DNA from: Lentisphaerota bacterium
GTDB lineage: Bacteria > Verrucomicrobiota > Lentisphaeria > Victivallales > Victivallaceae
Length of the DNA: 64,000 nucleotides
NCBI GenBank assembly: GCA_017134815.1
Contig: CP071032.1
Coordinates: 2,166,001-2,230,000 of the forward strand
Reading direction: 5' to 3'
Part shown: piece after piece, positions 16,095-26,405 of the stretch
Layout: each line of letters begins with the position of its first letter
Position numbering within the stretch: position 1 is the stretch's first letter
Translations under genes and position numbers: made by a program
Notes under the pieces: model-generated
Told to the model about the DNA's origin: nothing
Databases searched by the model: none
What the model saw: only the letters and a program-made list of their open reading frames with translations

Positions 16095-18878
16095 ATGGAC
16101 AGAGTTAAAATGCCGGCAACGGTAAACGGGGAATGGATCTGGAAAAAATCCCTCCTTAATAAAAATGATTGTTTTCTCTTTGCCCGCAGGGAACTTACCC
16201 TGGATCAGGGCGGACAGGAAGCTGATCTATGGATCAGCGCCAATTGTGCCTATCAGCTTTTTGTTAATGATCGACTGGTTGGGTTTGGGCCGCGAGCCAA
16301 TACGGATTCATCTCTTTCAAATGTTGACCAGTACAATTTGTCATATTATCTGCAGCAGGGTACCAACCTCATTTACGCAATTGTTTATTATGCGGCTCCC
16401 TTGAAGAAGCGTCGTGATCTTAAGGCTCCCGGAATCTGGTGCCAGCTGAATTTAAATGGAGAACCCAGAGCCTGGACCGATCGTTCCTGGCAGGTTGCTG
16501 AAGGTAAATGCTTTATCGCTTCTCGAGCAAGGCAGGCGGATAATCTCGGGCTGTCAGAATGTATCAACTTCAATGACTTTCCTGCCGGGCTTGACAGTGA
16601 AAATCTGGAATTTGACGCTAACTGGGCCGCTCCTGATTACATAACACCGTGCCATGAAGATATTTGCCGTTTGGAAATATATCCGTTGTCGCCAAATACT
16701 GTCGAGGAAGATTACTCTTTTGAACCGGTTTCCCGTGGTAACTATAAACAAAACTGCGCTTTTACGCATATTGATTTTCAGATTATATTTAAAAAAGAGG
16801 GAGTTTATGCGGCTGCGGCTTTTATTTTCAATGAGGAAAATGCAACTGTCCCGCTGGAAATTATTGCAGATGACTCCTATAAATTATTTTGCAATAATAA
16901 ATTGGTTAAAAAGGCTTACAAGCAGACCTGTTCCATTCGCAATGGTAAACGCGTAAAGCTTGACCTCAAGCTTAAAGGCGGCTGGAACCGCCTCCTGGTT
17001 CTGCAGAATGTTACTGAAAACAGCATGGGATTTATGCTGGTTTTTCCGTCATACAAAGAGAAAGACCTCAGGTTGTTTCAAGATACCATTGAAGATGCTC
17101 CGCTAGCCTGGAATATTGCCGGTCCGCTCAAAATGCCGCTCAATGAAGCAACGCCTTCGGTCTCATTTGAGCGTCTCGAGTCAACTGCTTTTATCGCTTC
17201 TTTTGAAAATGCTGTAGATATTTCATCATGTCTGCGGTACAGTGTGTTTACTGAGACTGACAGCAGTCCAACTATGGAGCTTCGGAACGGAGAATACCTG
17301 CTGCTGAAAATGGATGCTTTGAAGTACGGATTCCCACACTTTGAGTTTGAAGGGTCAAAAGGAGACATTATCGACATCACGATCGGGCATTACCTTGATG
17401 AAAATGGATTTCCCAGCTGTGTTCACGGCATTAAAAGCACTCACACGGTAATATGCAGAAAGGGGTTGAATAAATTTATCAAGTTTAAGCCTGAGGAAGT
17501 CTGCTATATTATGCTTACAGGCAGGCGTATAAAGAAGAAAGTGTCTATTTTTCAGTTAGTGTTTGAAGAGTTTTTCCGTTTTCAGCGTTCTTCTACTTCA
17601 TTTAAGTGCTCTGATGAGGAATTAAATTTGATCTGGCAAGTTGGCTGCAACGCAATTCAGCGTGGAAACTCATATATATGCCAGGAGGACCCGAGGTCTT
17701 TTGACGGAAACTGTCTGGCTGATCTATATTTCCATTCATGTAATACGGTTGCGGCATTTGGGGATAACTATTTTTCAGAAGTGAAACTCAGCAAGTTTGT
17801 CGAGACCCAGTTTGAAAACGGTAATATTCCGGCGATGTCTTTTGACGGTTTAATACATTCACAGGTAACGCATCTGTTTCTGTTGCCGGTATGGATTAAT
17901 TTTCACCACAAAAACAGCGGCAATGGCTCTTTTTTGCAAAAAATGCTGCCGCATGTCGATCTGGTTTTTGAATTTTTTGAATCGCTGCTGGATGAGGAAG
18001 CTGGAGTCTTGAAAGATTTTGACCGGATTTTTCATTTTGATTGCCCTATCAATAACCACGCCGATGATAAGCGCGGTATCTGTACTGATATCAATTCACT
18101 ATACTGCCGTTTTCTGCTTTCAGCCGGAGAGATCTATCGGGAAGCCAGTCGGCCGGAAACGCAGGCGAAATGTTTCAGGATGGCTTCGGAAATAGCCAGG
18201 AAGATCAAAAAGACCAACTGGAACCGGGAGGCACACGCATTCAGCAATAATAATTTGGCTGCTGCTGATTTTACCGACGCTTTCAGCAATTTTATCGCAC
18301 TCTATTCAGGAGTTGCTCAGACCCGTGAATTCGAAAATATTTTCTACCGCTTTTTCAATTTTAACGAGCCTTTCTCAAAAGTCCCTGACCAAAGTGCTGA
18401 TTTGTATTTTCATTTTATGTTTTTAGAGACAATTTTTGCCATGGATCAGTCACACTGGGGGCTGCGTTATCTGAAGGACTTCTGGTCCAGGCGGATTGAT
18501 AAAACTGCCATGGCATGGAAGGTAGTCCCGGACAGGCCTGAAATTACTATGATGGACTTTTATCACGGCAGTTCGGTGTGTCCAAATGTTTTCCTGCTGC
18601 GTGAAGCGGTAGGCGTAAGAGTTGCCGAACCGGGTTATTCTACAATTTATTTCAACCCGGCAATTGATTCAATGGACTGGGCGGAGGCGACGCTTCCAAC
18701 CAGTTACGGGCGTCTGAAAATCCGCTGGGAAAAGCTTGATGACGGTTCTCTGGATGTCACGATTGACGCAAAATTTCCGCTTAAAGTACTGCCGGAAATG
18801 GACTCTGACCTGATTCAGAATACAACTTTCAGGTTGGGGCAGAATGTTGCGCTTCTGGATCCGGACAGCGTGTCTTGA
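16095..18878 (+). CDS. GH78-like alpha-L-rhamnosidase family protein
   Basis: A 927-residue protein with the modular layout of bacterial GH78 enzymes. Residues 10-180 form an N-terminal jelly-roll (ISANCAYQLFVNDRLVGFGP), a further beta-domain follows, and an alpha/alpha-barrel begins near residue 510. A C-terminal beta-sandwich (ATLPTSYGRLKIRWEK) closes the protein. In place of the usual D-x-P-x-R-E catalytic segment it reads QEDPRSFDGNCLAD near residue 528, so the acid/base position is divergent and activity on rhamnosides is uncertain. There is no signal peptide, implying a cytoplasmic location. It is probably monocistronic, with its own promoter. It may hydrolyse imported oligosaccharides. 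Confidence 0.75.
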   Translation: MDRVKMPATVNGEWIWKKSLLNKNDCFLFARRELTLDQGGQEADLWISANCAYQLFVNDRLVGFGPRANTDSSLSNVDQYNLSYYLQQGTNLIYAIVYYAAPLKKRRDLKAPGIWCQLNLNGEPRAWTDRSWQVAEGKCFIASRARQADNLGLSECINFNDFPAGLDSENLEFDANWAAPDYITPCHEDICRLEIYPLSPNTVEEDYSFEPVSRGNYKQNCAFTHIDFQIIFKKEGVYAAAAFIFNEENATVPLEIIADDSYKLFCNNKLVKKAYKQTCSIRNGKRVKLDLKLKGGWNRLLVLQNVTENSMGFMLVFPSYKEKDLRLFQDTIEDAPLAWNIAGPLKMPLNEATPSVSFERLESTAFIASFENAVDISSCLRYSVFTETDSSPTMELRNGEYLLLKMDALKYGFPHFEFEGSKGDIIDITIGHYLDENGFPSCVHGIKSTHTVICRKGLNKFIKFKPEEVCYIMLTGRRIKKKVSIFQLVFEEFFRFQRSSTSFKCSDEELNLIWQVGCNAIQRGNSYICQEDPRSFDGNCLADLYFHSCNTVAAFGDNYFSEVKLSKFVETQFENGNIPAMSFDGLIHSQVTHLFLLPVWINFHHKNSGNGSFLQKMLPHVDLVFEFFESLLDEEAGVLKDFDRIFHFDCPINNHADDKRGICTDINSLYCRFLLSAGEIYREASRPETQAKCFRMASEIARKIKKTNWNREAHAFSNNNLAAADFTDAFSNFIALYSGVAQTREFENIFYRFFNFNEPFSKVPDQSADLYFHFMFLETIFAMDQSHWGLRYLKDFWSRRIDKTAMAWKVVPDRPEITMMDFYHGSSVCPNVFLLREAVGVRVAEPGYSTIYFNPAIDSMDWAEATLPTSYGRLKIRWEKLDDGSLDVTIDAKFPLKVLPEMDSDLIQNTTFRLGQNVALLDPDSVS

Positions 18879-18886
18879 CATACTGC

Positions 18887-19972
18887 CTAAAAAGGGAATT
18901 CCAGCTGCACCGGCCCCGAACGCTCTGAATCCGGAGGGAAGTTTGACAAGGTCACACCAAGCAGTCTTACTTTGCGTTTTCCGGCCTCAGTTTTTGAAAG
19001 CAGTTCAAGGGAGGTGCTGAAAATAAACTCAAGTTCATTTATCGGGTTGCTGAAGCTCTGGCTGCGGGTTACGGTTTTAAAATCCTCATAGCGTACTTTT
19101 ACCGTCACTGTTCTGCCCTGCAGGCCATAGCGTTTGAGCAAGCCTGAAACTTCCTCGGATAATTCGTAGATTACCTTATGGATTTGACGTAAGTCCGAGA
19201 TGTCTTCCTGAAAAGTAGTTTCACGACCCAGAGATTTGCGTTCCCACTCGGACTCTACCTCGCGTTCATCATGGCCGCGCACAATATTATAATAGTACTC
19301 CCCTGATTTACTGCCAAACCGCTCAATCAGGTCGCCAAGCTCAAAGTGTTTTAAATCGCGTCCCCGGCTGATTCCCATGCTTTTCAGTCTGGCCGCAGTT
19401 ACTTTACCAATTCCGAAAAACTTTTCGATTGGCAGGTCTTCAAGAAAGGCTTCTGCTTCGGCGGGAGTGATTACGGTCAGGCCGTCCGGCTTATTCATGT
19501 CGGAAGCTACCTTTGCCAGAAATTTGTTAAATGAAACTCCGGCTGAAGCAGTTAAGCCGGTAACCTGACTGATACGCTCTTTTATTTTTAGGGCGAGAAT
19601 GGTAGCTGAAGGGCATTTAAATTTATTCTCGGTAACATCCAGAAAAGCCTCGTCCAGAGATAACGGTTCAATTTTGTCAGTAAACTCTGAAAAAATCTGC
19701 CTTATCTGTTGCGAGACAGCTTTGTACTTTTTCATGTTAACCGGCAGAAAAACAGCATGAGGACAAAGCCGCTTTGCCGTTTTTCCGGGCAGGGCGGAGT
19801 GGACGCCGAATTTTCGTGCTTCATAAGAGCAGGTGCTGACTACACCGCGCTTCTCAGGATCTCCCCCAACTATGACGGCCTTGCCACGCAGTTCTGGATT
19901 ATCACGCTGTTCAACTGCAGCGTAAAAGGCGTCCATGTCAATGTGGATGATTTTTCTAATTTTTTTTATCAT
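18887..19972 (-). CDS. dinB: DNA polymerase IV (Y-family translesion polymerase)
   Basis: A 361-residue Y-family polymerase. IHIDMDAFYAAVEQRD carries the first catalytic Asp and the steric-gate region, and SLDEAFLDVT carries the Asp-Glu pair. The helix-hairpin-helix segment (FFGIGKVTAARLKSMGI) and the little-finger domain follow. The C-terminal tail VQLEFPF resembles a sliding-clamp-binding peptide. It copies damaged DNA at low fidelity. Its stop lies 8 bases from the convergent GH78-like gene, so the two transcripts collide head-on unless terminated. No LexA box was identified upstream. Confidence 0.95.
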   Translation of the reverse strand: MIKKIRKIIHIDMDAFYAAVEQRDNPELRGKAVIVGGDPEKRGVVSTCSYEARKFGVHSALPGKTAKRLCPHAVFLPVNMKKYKAVSQQIRQIFSEFTDKIEPLSLDEAFLDVTENKFKCPSATILALKIKERISQVTGLTASAGVSFNKFLAKVASDMNKPDGLTVITPAEAEAFLEDLPIEKFFGIGKVTAARLKSMGISRGRDLKHFELGDLIERFGSKSGEYYYNIVRGHDEREVESEWERKSLGRETTFQEDISDLRQIHKVIYELSEEVSGLLKRYGLQGRTVTVKVRYEDFKTVTRSQSFSNPINELEFIFSTSLELLSKTEAGKRKVRLLGVTLSNFPPDSERSGPVQLEFPF

Positions 19973-20105
19973 TTGTTCAATTGCCTTTGCAATCCGGTTA
20001 GAGCTGTCCGTAAGGCTATGGTTTGAGGTGTTTTATTACTAATATATTTCTGAAGCAATGTTCATAATATTATACCACCGCTTTTGCGGAAAGTAAAAAA
20101 AACTA

Positions 20106-20123
20106 TACTAAAACACTTTAGTA
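20106..20123. promoter_or_regulatory. Palindromic operator candidate (TACTAAA-N4-TTTAGTA)
   Basis: Perfect 7-bp inverted repeat with a 4-base spacer, placed 5 bases upstream of a predicted -35 element and about 90 bases before the AGE-family gene. The LacI-type regulator encoded at the end of that operon is the obvious candidate ligand, but this is inferred from position only. Confidence 0.45.
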
Positions 20124-20128
20124 AAAGC

Positions 20129-20157
20129 TTGTTATTCCAGCATATGCGGTATAGAAT
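20129..20157 (+). promoter_or_regulatory. Predicted promoter of the AGE-lacI operon
   Basis: TTGTTA at 20129-20134 and TAGAAT at 20152-20157 with a 17-base spacer (four and five matches to consensus). It lies directly downstream of the palindrome at 20106-20123. Confidence 0.5.
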
Positions 20158-20213
20158 ATTAAAACCATCAAAGTGTGATACATTACTGTTACATAAAACA
20201 CCTGGAAAAAGCC

Positions 20214-21416
20214 ATGAATCTTGAAAAAACAGCGGCACGTTATAAGGCCGAATTATTCAATTCAATAATTCCGTTCTGGGAAAAAAACTGTGTTGACCGC
20301 CAGCATGGCGGGTATTTTACTTCTCTGGATCGCGACGGTACGGTTTATGACACAATGAAATATATGTGGATGCAGTGGAGGATTGTTTACACTTTTGCCA
20401 CTCTTGGGCGTATTTATGACAACTCAAAGTGGGTGGATCTGGCTGCTGCTGGATATGATTTTCTGACTGAGCACGGAAAAAGTCCTGATGGCTCGTATTA
20501 TTTTGCGTTAAATCGGGAAGGAGTCCCGGCAATGGCTCCCTCTAATATTTATGCCGACTGTTTTGCCGCCATGGGGGCAGCCGCTATGTTTGCTGCTTCC
20601 GGAGACAGTAAGTGTAAAATAGAAGCGGAAAGCGCAATGCGAAGTTACTTGAGGCGGATTTCTAACCCGAAGGGGCAATGGAACAAAGCCTTAAGCGGAA
20701 TGCCGCAGCGTAAATCTTTCGGACATTACATGATGATCACGAACCTTGGTTCGGTAATGCGGGAAAATCTACAAACTGATGAATTTGAGGTTAATGCCAG
20801 AGAAACACTGACCATAGTTACTGAAGATTTCTGGAACAGGAAAACAGAGATGTTTTTTGAGAATATAAACCTTGACGGCAGTTTTGACCTGGAAAGTTGT
20901 GAGGGAAGAACGCTCAATCCGGGACACGCACTTGAATCGTTATGGTTCCTGCTTCAATTACTTGAAAACGAGCTTTCAGACGGTGAGATTCGCAATATTT
21001 GTGATTATATTTACAAAACTTACCAGTTTGGACTTGACCGAGAATACGGCGGGATATACTATTTTATGGACGCCCTTGGCAAGCCGCATATTGAACTGCA
21101 ATGGGATATGAAACTCTGGTGGGTGCATTGTGAAGCTCTTATTGCAGCGGCATATGCCTGGAACTATACCGGAGAGGAACGGTTTGCCAGAATGTTTGAA
21201 GAGATTGATGAATGGACCTGGTCACATTTCCCTGATTCGGCATATGGAGAGTGGTTCGGTTATCTTAACCGTAGCGGAGAGCCAACTCATATGCTCAAGG
21301 GAGGAAAATGGAAAACTTGTTACCATCTGCCTCGTTGCCTGATGGAATGCAGTAAACAGCTTGAACAAAAAAAGGCCAAACAGGATGCCCGAAAAAACAA
21401 AGAAGATAACACTTAA
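20214..21416 (+). CDS. N-acylglucosamine 2-epimerase (AGE) family protein
   Basis: An (alpha/alpha)6-barrel protein of 400 residues if started at the ATG at 20214; a GTG at 20175 is an alternative. Family features include HGGYFTSLDRDG near the N-terminus, MWMQWRIVYTFA, EGRTLNPGHALESLWFLLQL (catalytic His region) and WWVHCEALIAA. Members epimerise or isomerise N-acyl-hexosamines, cellobiose or mannose; the substrate cannot be read from sequence. Its 3' end overlaps the LacI-type regulator by 32 bases, so the two are one transcription unit. A sugar-responsive circuit is likely. The length and motif set look complete. Confidence 0.88.
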   Translation: MNLEKTAARYKAELFNSIIPFWEKNCVDRQHGGYFTSLDRDGTVYDTMKYMWMQWRIVYTFATLGRIYDNSKWVDLAAAGYDFLTEHGKSPDGSYYFALNREGVPAMAPSNIYADCFAAMGAAAMFAASGDSKCKIEAESAMRSYLRRISNPKGQWNKALSGMPQRKSFGHYMMITNLGSVMRENLQTDEFEVNARETLTIVTEDFWNRKTEMFFENINLDGSFDLESCEGRTLNPGHALESLWFLLQLLENELSDGEIRNICDYIYKTYQFGLDREYGGIYYFMDALGKPHIELQWDMKLWWVHCEALIAAAYAWNYTGEERFARMFEEIDEWTWSHFPDSAYGEWFGYLNRSGEPTHMLKGGKWKTCYHLPRCLMECSKQLEQKKAKQDARKNKEDNT

Positions 21417-22359
21417 AGACATCGCAGCCAGAGCAGGCGTCTCTTTAACAGCCGCCTCAATGTACATCAATGGCAAAGCAAAGAAATACCACCTCGCAGA
21501 CGCTACTTGCGAGCGAATCAAAAAAGCTGTTGAAGACCTTGACTATGTTCCGAATATCCATGCCCGGGCAATAGCATCAAAATGTACCCTCCTGCTCGGA
21601 ACTATAATCAGCAGCCGGATTGAGAGTTCATTCTGGCTGAATATCCTGAGCGGTATAGAAGAGACTATTACCAGAGATAATTACCATATGATTTTATCGG
21701 TATCCCGTGAAGATGCTGTAAACGAACTTGCGTCAATCAAATTTATGCTGAATAAGGGCATTGACGGATTGTTGATCAGCCCGGTTGTCGGAAGCTCCAA
21801 TAACCATGACTACCTCAGAAAGCTTCAAAGCCGGCTTCCAGTTGTGACTATAAATCAGTGTATAGAAGGAGTTCCGGGTGCTTTTAATGACAATTATGCT
21901 GGTGGCGCCATGGCAGCGGAGTGCCTTTTTGAAAAAGGTCACAAGCGCATAGCTTATATTGGAAATGTTGAAGTTCCCCGGGCTGCTGCCTGCAAAGATT
22001 TTTGTGCTGCTCACGGTATTGAGCTGCACTTTTTTGAAACGGTCAAGGATTTTCTTAAAAAACACAAATATTTTACCGGAGTTTTCTGCTTCAGTGACTA
22101 TGTCGCACTTGAACTTTACAATCGGGCTCCGGAAAATCATATTAAGATTCCTGAAGATATTTCTGTAATTGGTTATGATGATATGGAATTTACTCAGTAT
22201 ACCCGGCCTCGTCTTTCTACAATCAGGCAGCATAAGAAAATTATCGGGACTGCCGCCGCTGAATCTATAGTGTGCCTGCTTAAAAATAAAAAACTAAATG
22301 ATATTCACAAGGTTTTTCCTCCGGAACTTGTTGCTGGAAAAAGTGTTGCATATCTTTAA
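21385..22359 (+). CDS. LacI-family transcriptional regulator
   Basis: About 324 residues if started at the ATG at 21385, which lies inside the end of the AGE gene. The N-terminal helix-turn-helix reads TLKDIAARAGVSLTAASMYING, with the hinge-helix region DLDYVPNIHARAIAS. A periplasmic-binding-protein-type ligand domain follows (LLGTIISSRIES, GIDGLLISPVV, GHKRIAYIGNV, and DISVIGYDDMEFTQYTRPRLSTI). It probably controls its own operon through the palindrome at 20106. The recognition helix differs from the usual V-S-x-x-T-V-S pattern, so its operator may be atypical, consistent with the AT-rich palindrome lacking a central CG. Confidence 0.92.
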   Translation: MPEKTKKITLKDIAARAGVSLTAASMYINGKAKKYHLADATCERIKKAVEDLDYVPNIHARAIASKCTLLLGTIISSRIESSFWLNILSGIEETITRDNYHMILSVSREDAVNELASIKFMLNKGIDGLLISPVVGSSNNHDYLRKLQSRLPVVTINQCIEGVPGAFNDNYAGGAMAAECLFEKGHKRIAYIGNVEVPRAAACKDFCAAHGIELHFFETVKDFLKKHKYFTGVFCFSDYVALELYNRAPENHIKIPEDISVIGYDDMEFTQYTRPRLSTIRQHKKIIGTAAAESIVCLLKNKKLNDIHKVFPPELVAGKSVAYL

Positions 22360-22467
22360 ATTGTAGATATTTTTTTCTTTTAAAACTTGATTTTGCAGCA
22401 GTTAGTCTGTACATTTATTCCTTATGGGCTTATGCCCTTTACCATCAACGAATGAGGAGTATAGAAA

Positions 22468-22638
22468 ATGGCTGCATTAGTAGACAAAGAAACATGTATC
22501 GGCTGTGAAGCCTGTGTCGGGGAATGCCCTGTTGAAGCAATTGAAATGATTGAGGGCAAGGCAGATATTAATGATAAATGTGTCGATTGTGGCGCTTGTG
22601 TTGATATTTGTCCGGTATCTGCAATCACTCTCGACTAA
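22468..22638 (+). CDS. 2[4Fe-4S] ferredoxin
   Basis: A small 56-residue gene with a gaggag box 9 bases upstream of the ATG. Two cluster motifs are present: CIGCEACVGECPVEAI and CVDCGACVDICPVSAI. This is the clostridial-type ferredoxin used as a low-potential electron carrier in anaerobes, for example with hydrogenases or pyruvate:ferredoxin oxidoreductase. A strong terminator follows 14 bases after the stop, and the gene stands alone after the LacI-type regulator. Confidence 0.96.
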   Translation: MAALVDKETCIGCEACVGECPVEAIEMIEGKADINDKCVDCGACVDICPVSAITLD

Positions 22639-22652
22639 GTAAGTATATAGTT

Positions 22653-22682
22653 GCGGCAACCTATACGGTTGCCGCTTTTTTA
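22653..22682 (+). terminator. Rho-independent terminator of the ferredoxin gene
   Basis: Nine-bp stem gcggcaacc/ggttgccgc with a TATAC loop and a six-T tail. Confidence 0.93.
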
Positions 22683-24504
<1,822 letters not shown>

Positions 24505-24525
24505 TTACCTGCTTTTTTAAAGCTC

Positions 24526-24557
24526 AAAGCCTGTTCCATTCCGGAGCAGGCTTTTTT
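24526..24557 (+). terminator. Rho-independent terminator of enolase
   Basis: Stem aaagcctg/caggcttt extended by a G-T pair and TCC/GGA, with a 5-base loop, ending in a six-T run. Confidence 0.92.
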
Positions 24558-24739
24558 GCTGTTATGATAATTAATTTGTTTAAATGTATTTAATTTAAAG
24601 ATAAAGGGGCGATAACCGGCTGTTTGAACTTGAAATTTAATTTAAATAATATAAAATAAATAATTATAACCTTTAATTCAGTAGTGATCGCATCATCTAA
24701 CCCGGAAACATTCTGGTTAAAAAACGGAACAGCATTTTG

Positions 24740-25693
24740 ATGTTCAGGGTATTATCATCACAGAAAGTAAGCTGCTTTTCTTTAATAGAACTACTTATTA
24801 CTATCGCCATTATAGCGGTTATTACTGACTTGCTGATGCCGGCTTTTGCAAAAAGCCGTGATCAGGCCAGATTTGTTCGCTGGCTGTCCTTTAACCGGCA
24901 ATGCAGTAATGACCCGGCCTGCGTTTTAAACATGAACTTTCAGGACGGCAGGGGGAAAATAACTAATTCAGCCAAGGGAGCTGCCTTCAAAGGATATGAC
25001 GCTACTCGCTTTGAAGGTAAACTGGTTGGTGACTGTGAATGGACAGAAGGACGCTGGCCCGGCAGGAAAAAAGCAGTTTTGTTTCCTGGACATTTCTCTT
25101 ATGTTGAAATTTCGACAGGTCCTTCCTGTGGTTTGGGGTCTTATGACAGCTATACAATAAATTTGTGGGTATGCTTTGATTTTCCAAGCTCAGCCGGTCC
25201 GTTGCTGACAAAAGGGCTTATCCAGTATAGTGCACCAAATTATTTTGGGCAATTGTACTTGAATCAGTGCAAGTGGTGGAATCGTAAAAACACTAACTGC
25301 CGAGCTGCTTTTGACTTACAGGCTTCCGGTTATGAGGCGCGGTTTGGTGATAGGAGTGAAAGCGGAAAAAAAATTACTTATGATAAGCATGAATGGATAA
25401 TGCTTACAATCAGGAATCAGGTAGTTGGCAATCAAAAAACAGTTGATTTTTTTGTTAATGGTAAGAAAATGTCCAGAGACCGTGAAGAAGTTCAGGCTGA
25501 AACCATTCTGGTTGATTCAGTTATCTGGCTTGGAGGCATGAAGTTTCAGCGTTTTGGCAGCACAAGACCGACTCCGGATCATTGTCAATCCGGTTTCGGC
25601 TTTAAAGGCAGAATAGATGAACTGCTTATTTTTCGCCGGGCACTGCCTGATGAGGAAGTCAAAGGGCACTATGAAATGGGCAGGGTTAATTAA
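24740..25693 (+). CDS. Prepilin-type N-terminus with LamG/concanavalin-like domain
   Basis: A 317-residue protein. Near residues 13-35 it has the type IV prepilin signature FSLIELLITIAIIAVI with the conserved Glu at +5. The residue before the predicted cleavage is Cys instead of Gly. After the hydrophobic helix (LMPAFAKSRDQAR) comes a LamG-like beta-sandwich: MNFQDGRG, YTINLWVCFDFPSS, KHEWIMLTIRNQ, VDFFVNGK and GRIDELLIFRRALPDEEV. Such pseudopilin-LamG proteins are abundant in Lentisphaerota and are thought to be exported through type II/pilus-like machinery, perhaps for glycan binding. I start at the ATG at 24740, just after a TTG. Confidence 0.8.
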   Translation: MFRVLSSQKVSCFSLIELLITIAIIAVITDLLMPAFAKSRDQARFVRWLSFNRQCSNDPACVLNMNFQDGRGKITNSAKGAAFKGYDATRFEGKLVGDCEWTEGRWPGRKKAVLFPGHFSYVEISTGPSCGLGSYDSYTINLWVCFDFPSSAGPLLTKGLIQYSAPNYFGQLYLNQCKWWNRKNTNCRAAFDLQASGYEARFGDRSESGKKITYDKHEWIMLTIRNQVVGNQKTVDFFVNGKKMSRDREEVQAETILVDSVIWLGGMKFQRFGSTRPTPDHCQSGFGFKGRIDELLIFRRALPDEEVKGHYEMGRVN

Positions 25694-25698
25694 TAAAT

Positions 25699-26076
25699 TT
25701 AATTTTCAAGAATAACTGTAGCCATAGCATGTTCGCGCTCATGGCTGAGCGATACATGAATGTTTTCTACCTGCAGGGCAGCGGCAGTTTCAGCTCCGGC
25801 ACCGGAAAATTTTATTTGAGGACGTCCCGACTGGCCGTTGCTGACACAGATATCGCGAAAGCGGCAGCGCAGCCCAATACCGCAGCCCAGAGCTTTTGAA
25901 GCTGCTTCCTTGGCAGCCCAGCGGGAGGCATAAAATTCCGCAGGATCGCGCTTGGAGTCCGCTTTGAGCAGTTCTGCAGGTGTAAATACGCGCTGCAAAA
26001 AAGCTTCTCCCTGTTTTTCCAGAAGGTCACGAATTCTGGCAATGCTGACAATATCTGTTCCCAAACCAACTATCAT
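25699..26076 (-). CDS. acpS: Holo-[acyl-carrier-protein] synthase
   Basis: A 125-residue AcpS-type phosphopantetheinyl transferase, which moves 4'-phosphopantetheine from CoA to acyl carrier protein. GLGTDIVSIARI carries the magnesium-binding Asp, and ASRWAAKEAASKALG carries the catalytic and metal-binding Glu/Lys. HVSLSHEREHAMA closes the active site. The length is typical. Its stop lies 5 bases from the convergent LamG gene. An aggga box precedes the ATG at 26076. Confidence 0.97.
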   Translation of the reverse strand: MIVGLGTDIVSIARIRDLLEKQGEAFLQRVFTPAELLKADSKRDPAEFYASRWAAKEAASKALGCGIGLRCRFRDICVSNGQSGRPQIKFSGAGAETAAALQVENIHVSLSHEREHAMATVILEN

Positions 26077-26405
26077 ATTTATTTCCCTGCAATAAGCGGT
26101 AAAGCCTGTTTTTAAGCCATTAAGTTTATTCTGAGTGAATCATTACTAGCAGTAACTTGTTAAATGCTTGTAATCATTAACGACATGCTGTAATATTTGT
26201 CTCAGCACGTGCATAATAAAGCCCGCAACAGGCGCAATTTCAAAGGCTTTATTCTGCAGGGCGCCGGATTAATAGTTTTTCGAGGGGGAATAATCTTAGT
26301 CCCTGAAAACCTGAGTGCTTGATAATTGCAGGTTAAACTCAAAAAACGACATAACAACGTGCAAGTAAACGACACTTGTGCTAACAGAGGAGGTTACAGT
26401 TTGTT
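26077..26405. other. Divergent intergenic region between acpS and rsmE
   Basis: About 330 bases. It contains an inverted repeat AATAAAGCC (26215-26223)/GGCTTTATT (26245-26253) with a 21-base spacer and a short TTACT-N3-AGTAA repeat near 26142. Promoters for both genes should lie here, but none is clear. The rsmE start has a good agaggagg box. Confidence 0.35.
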
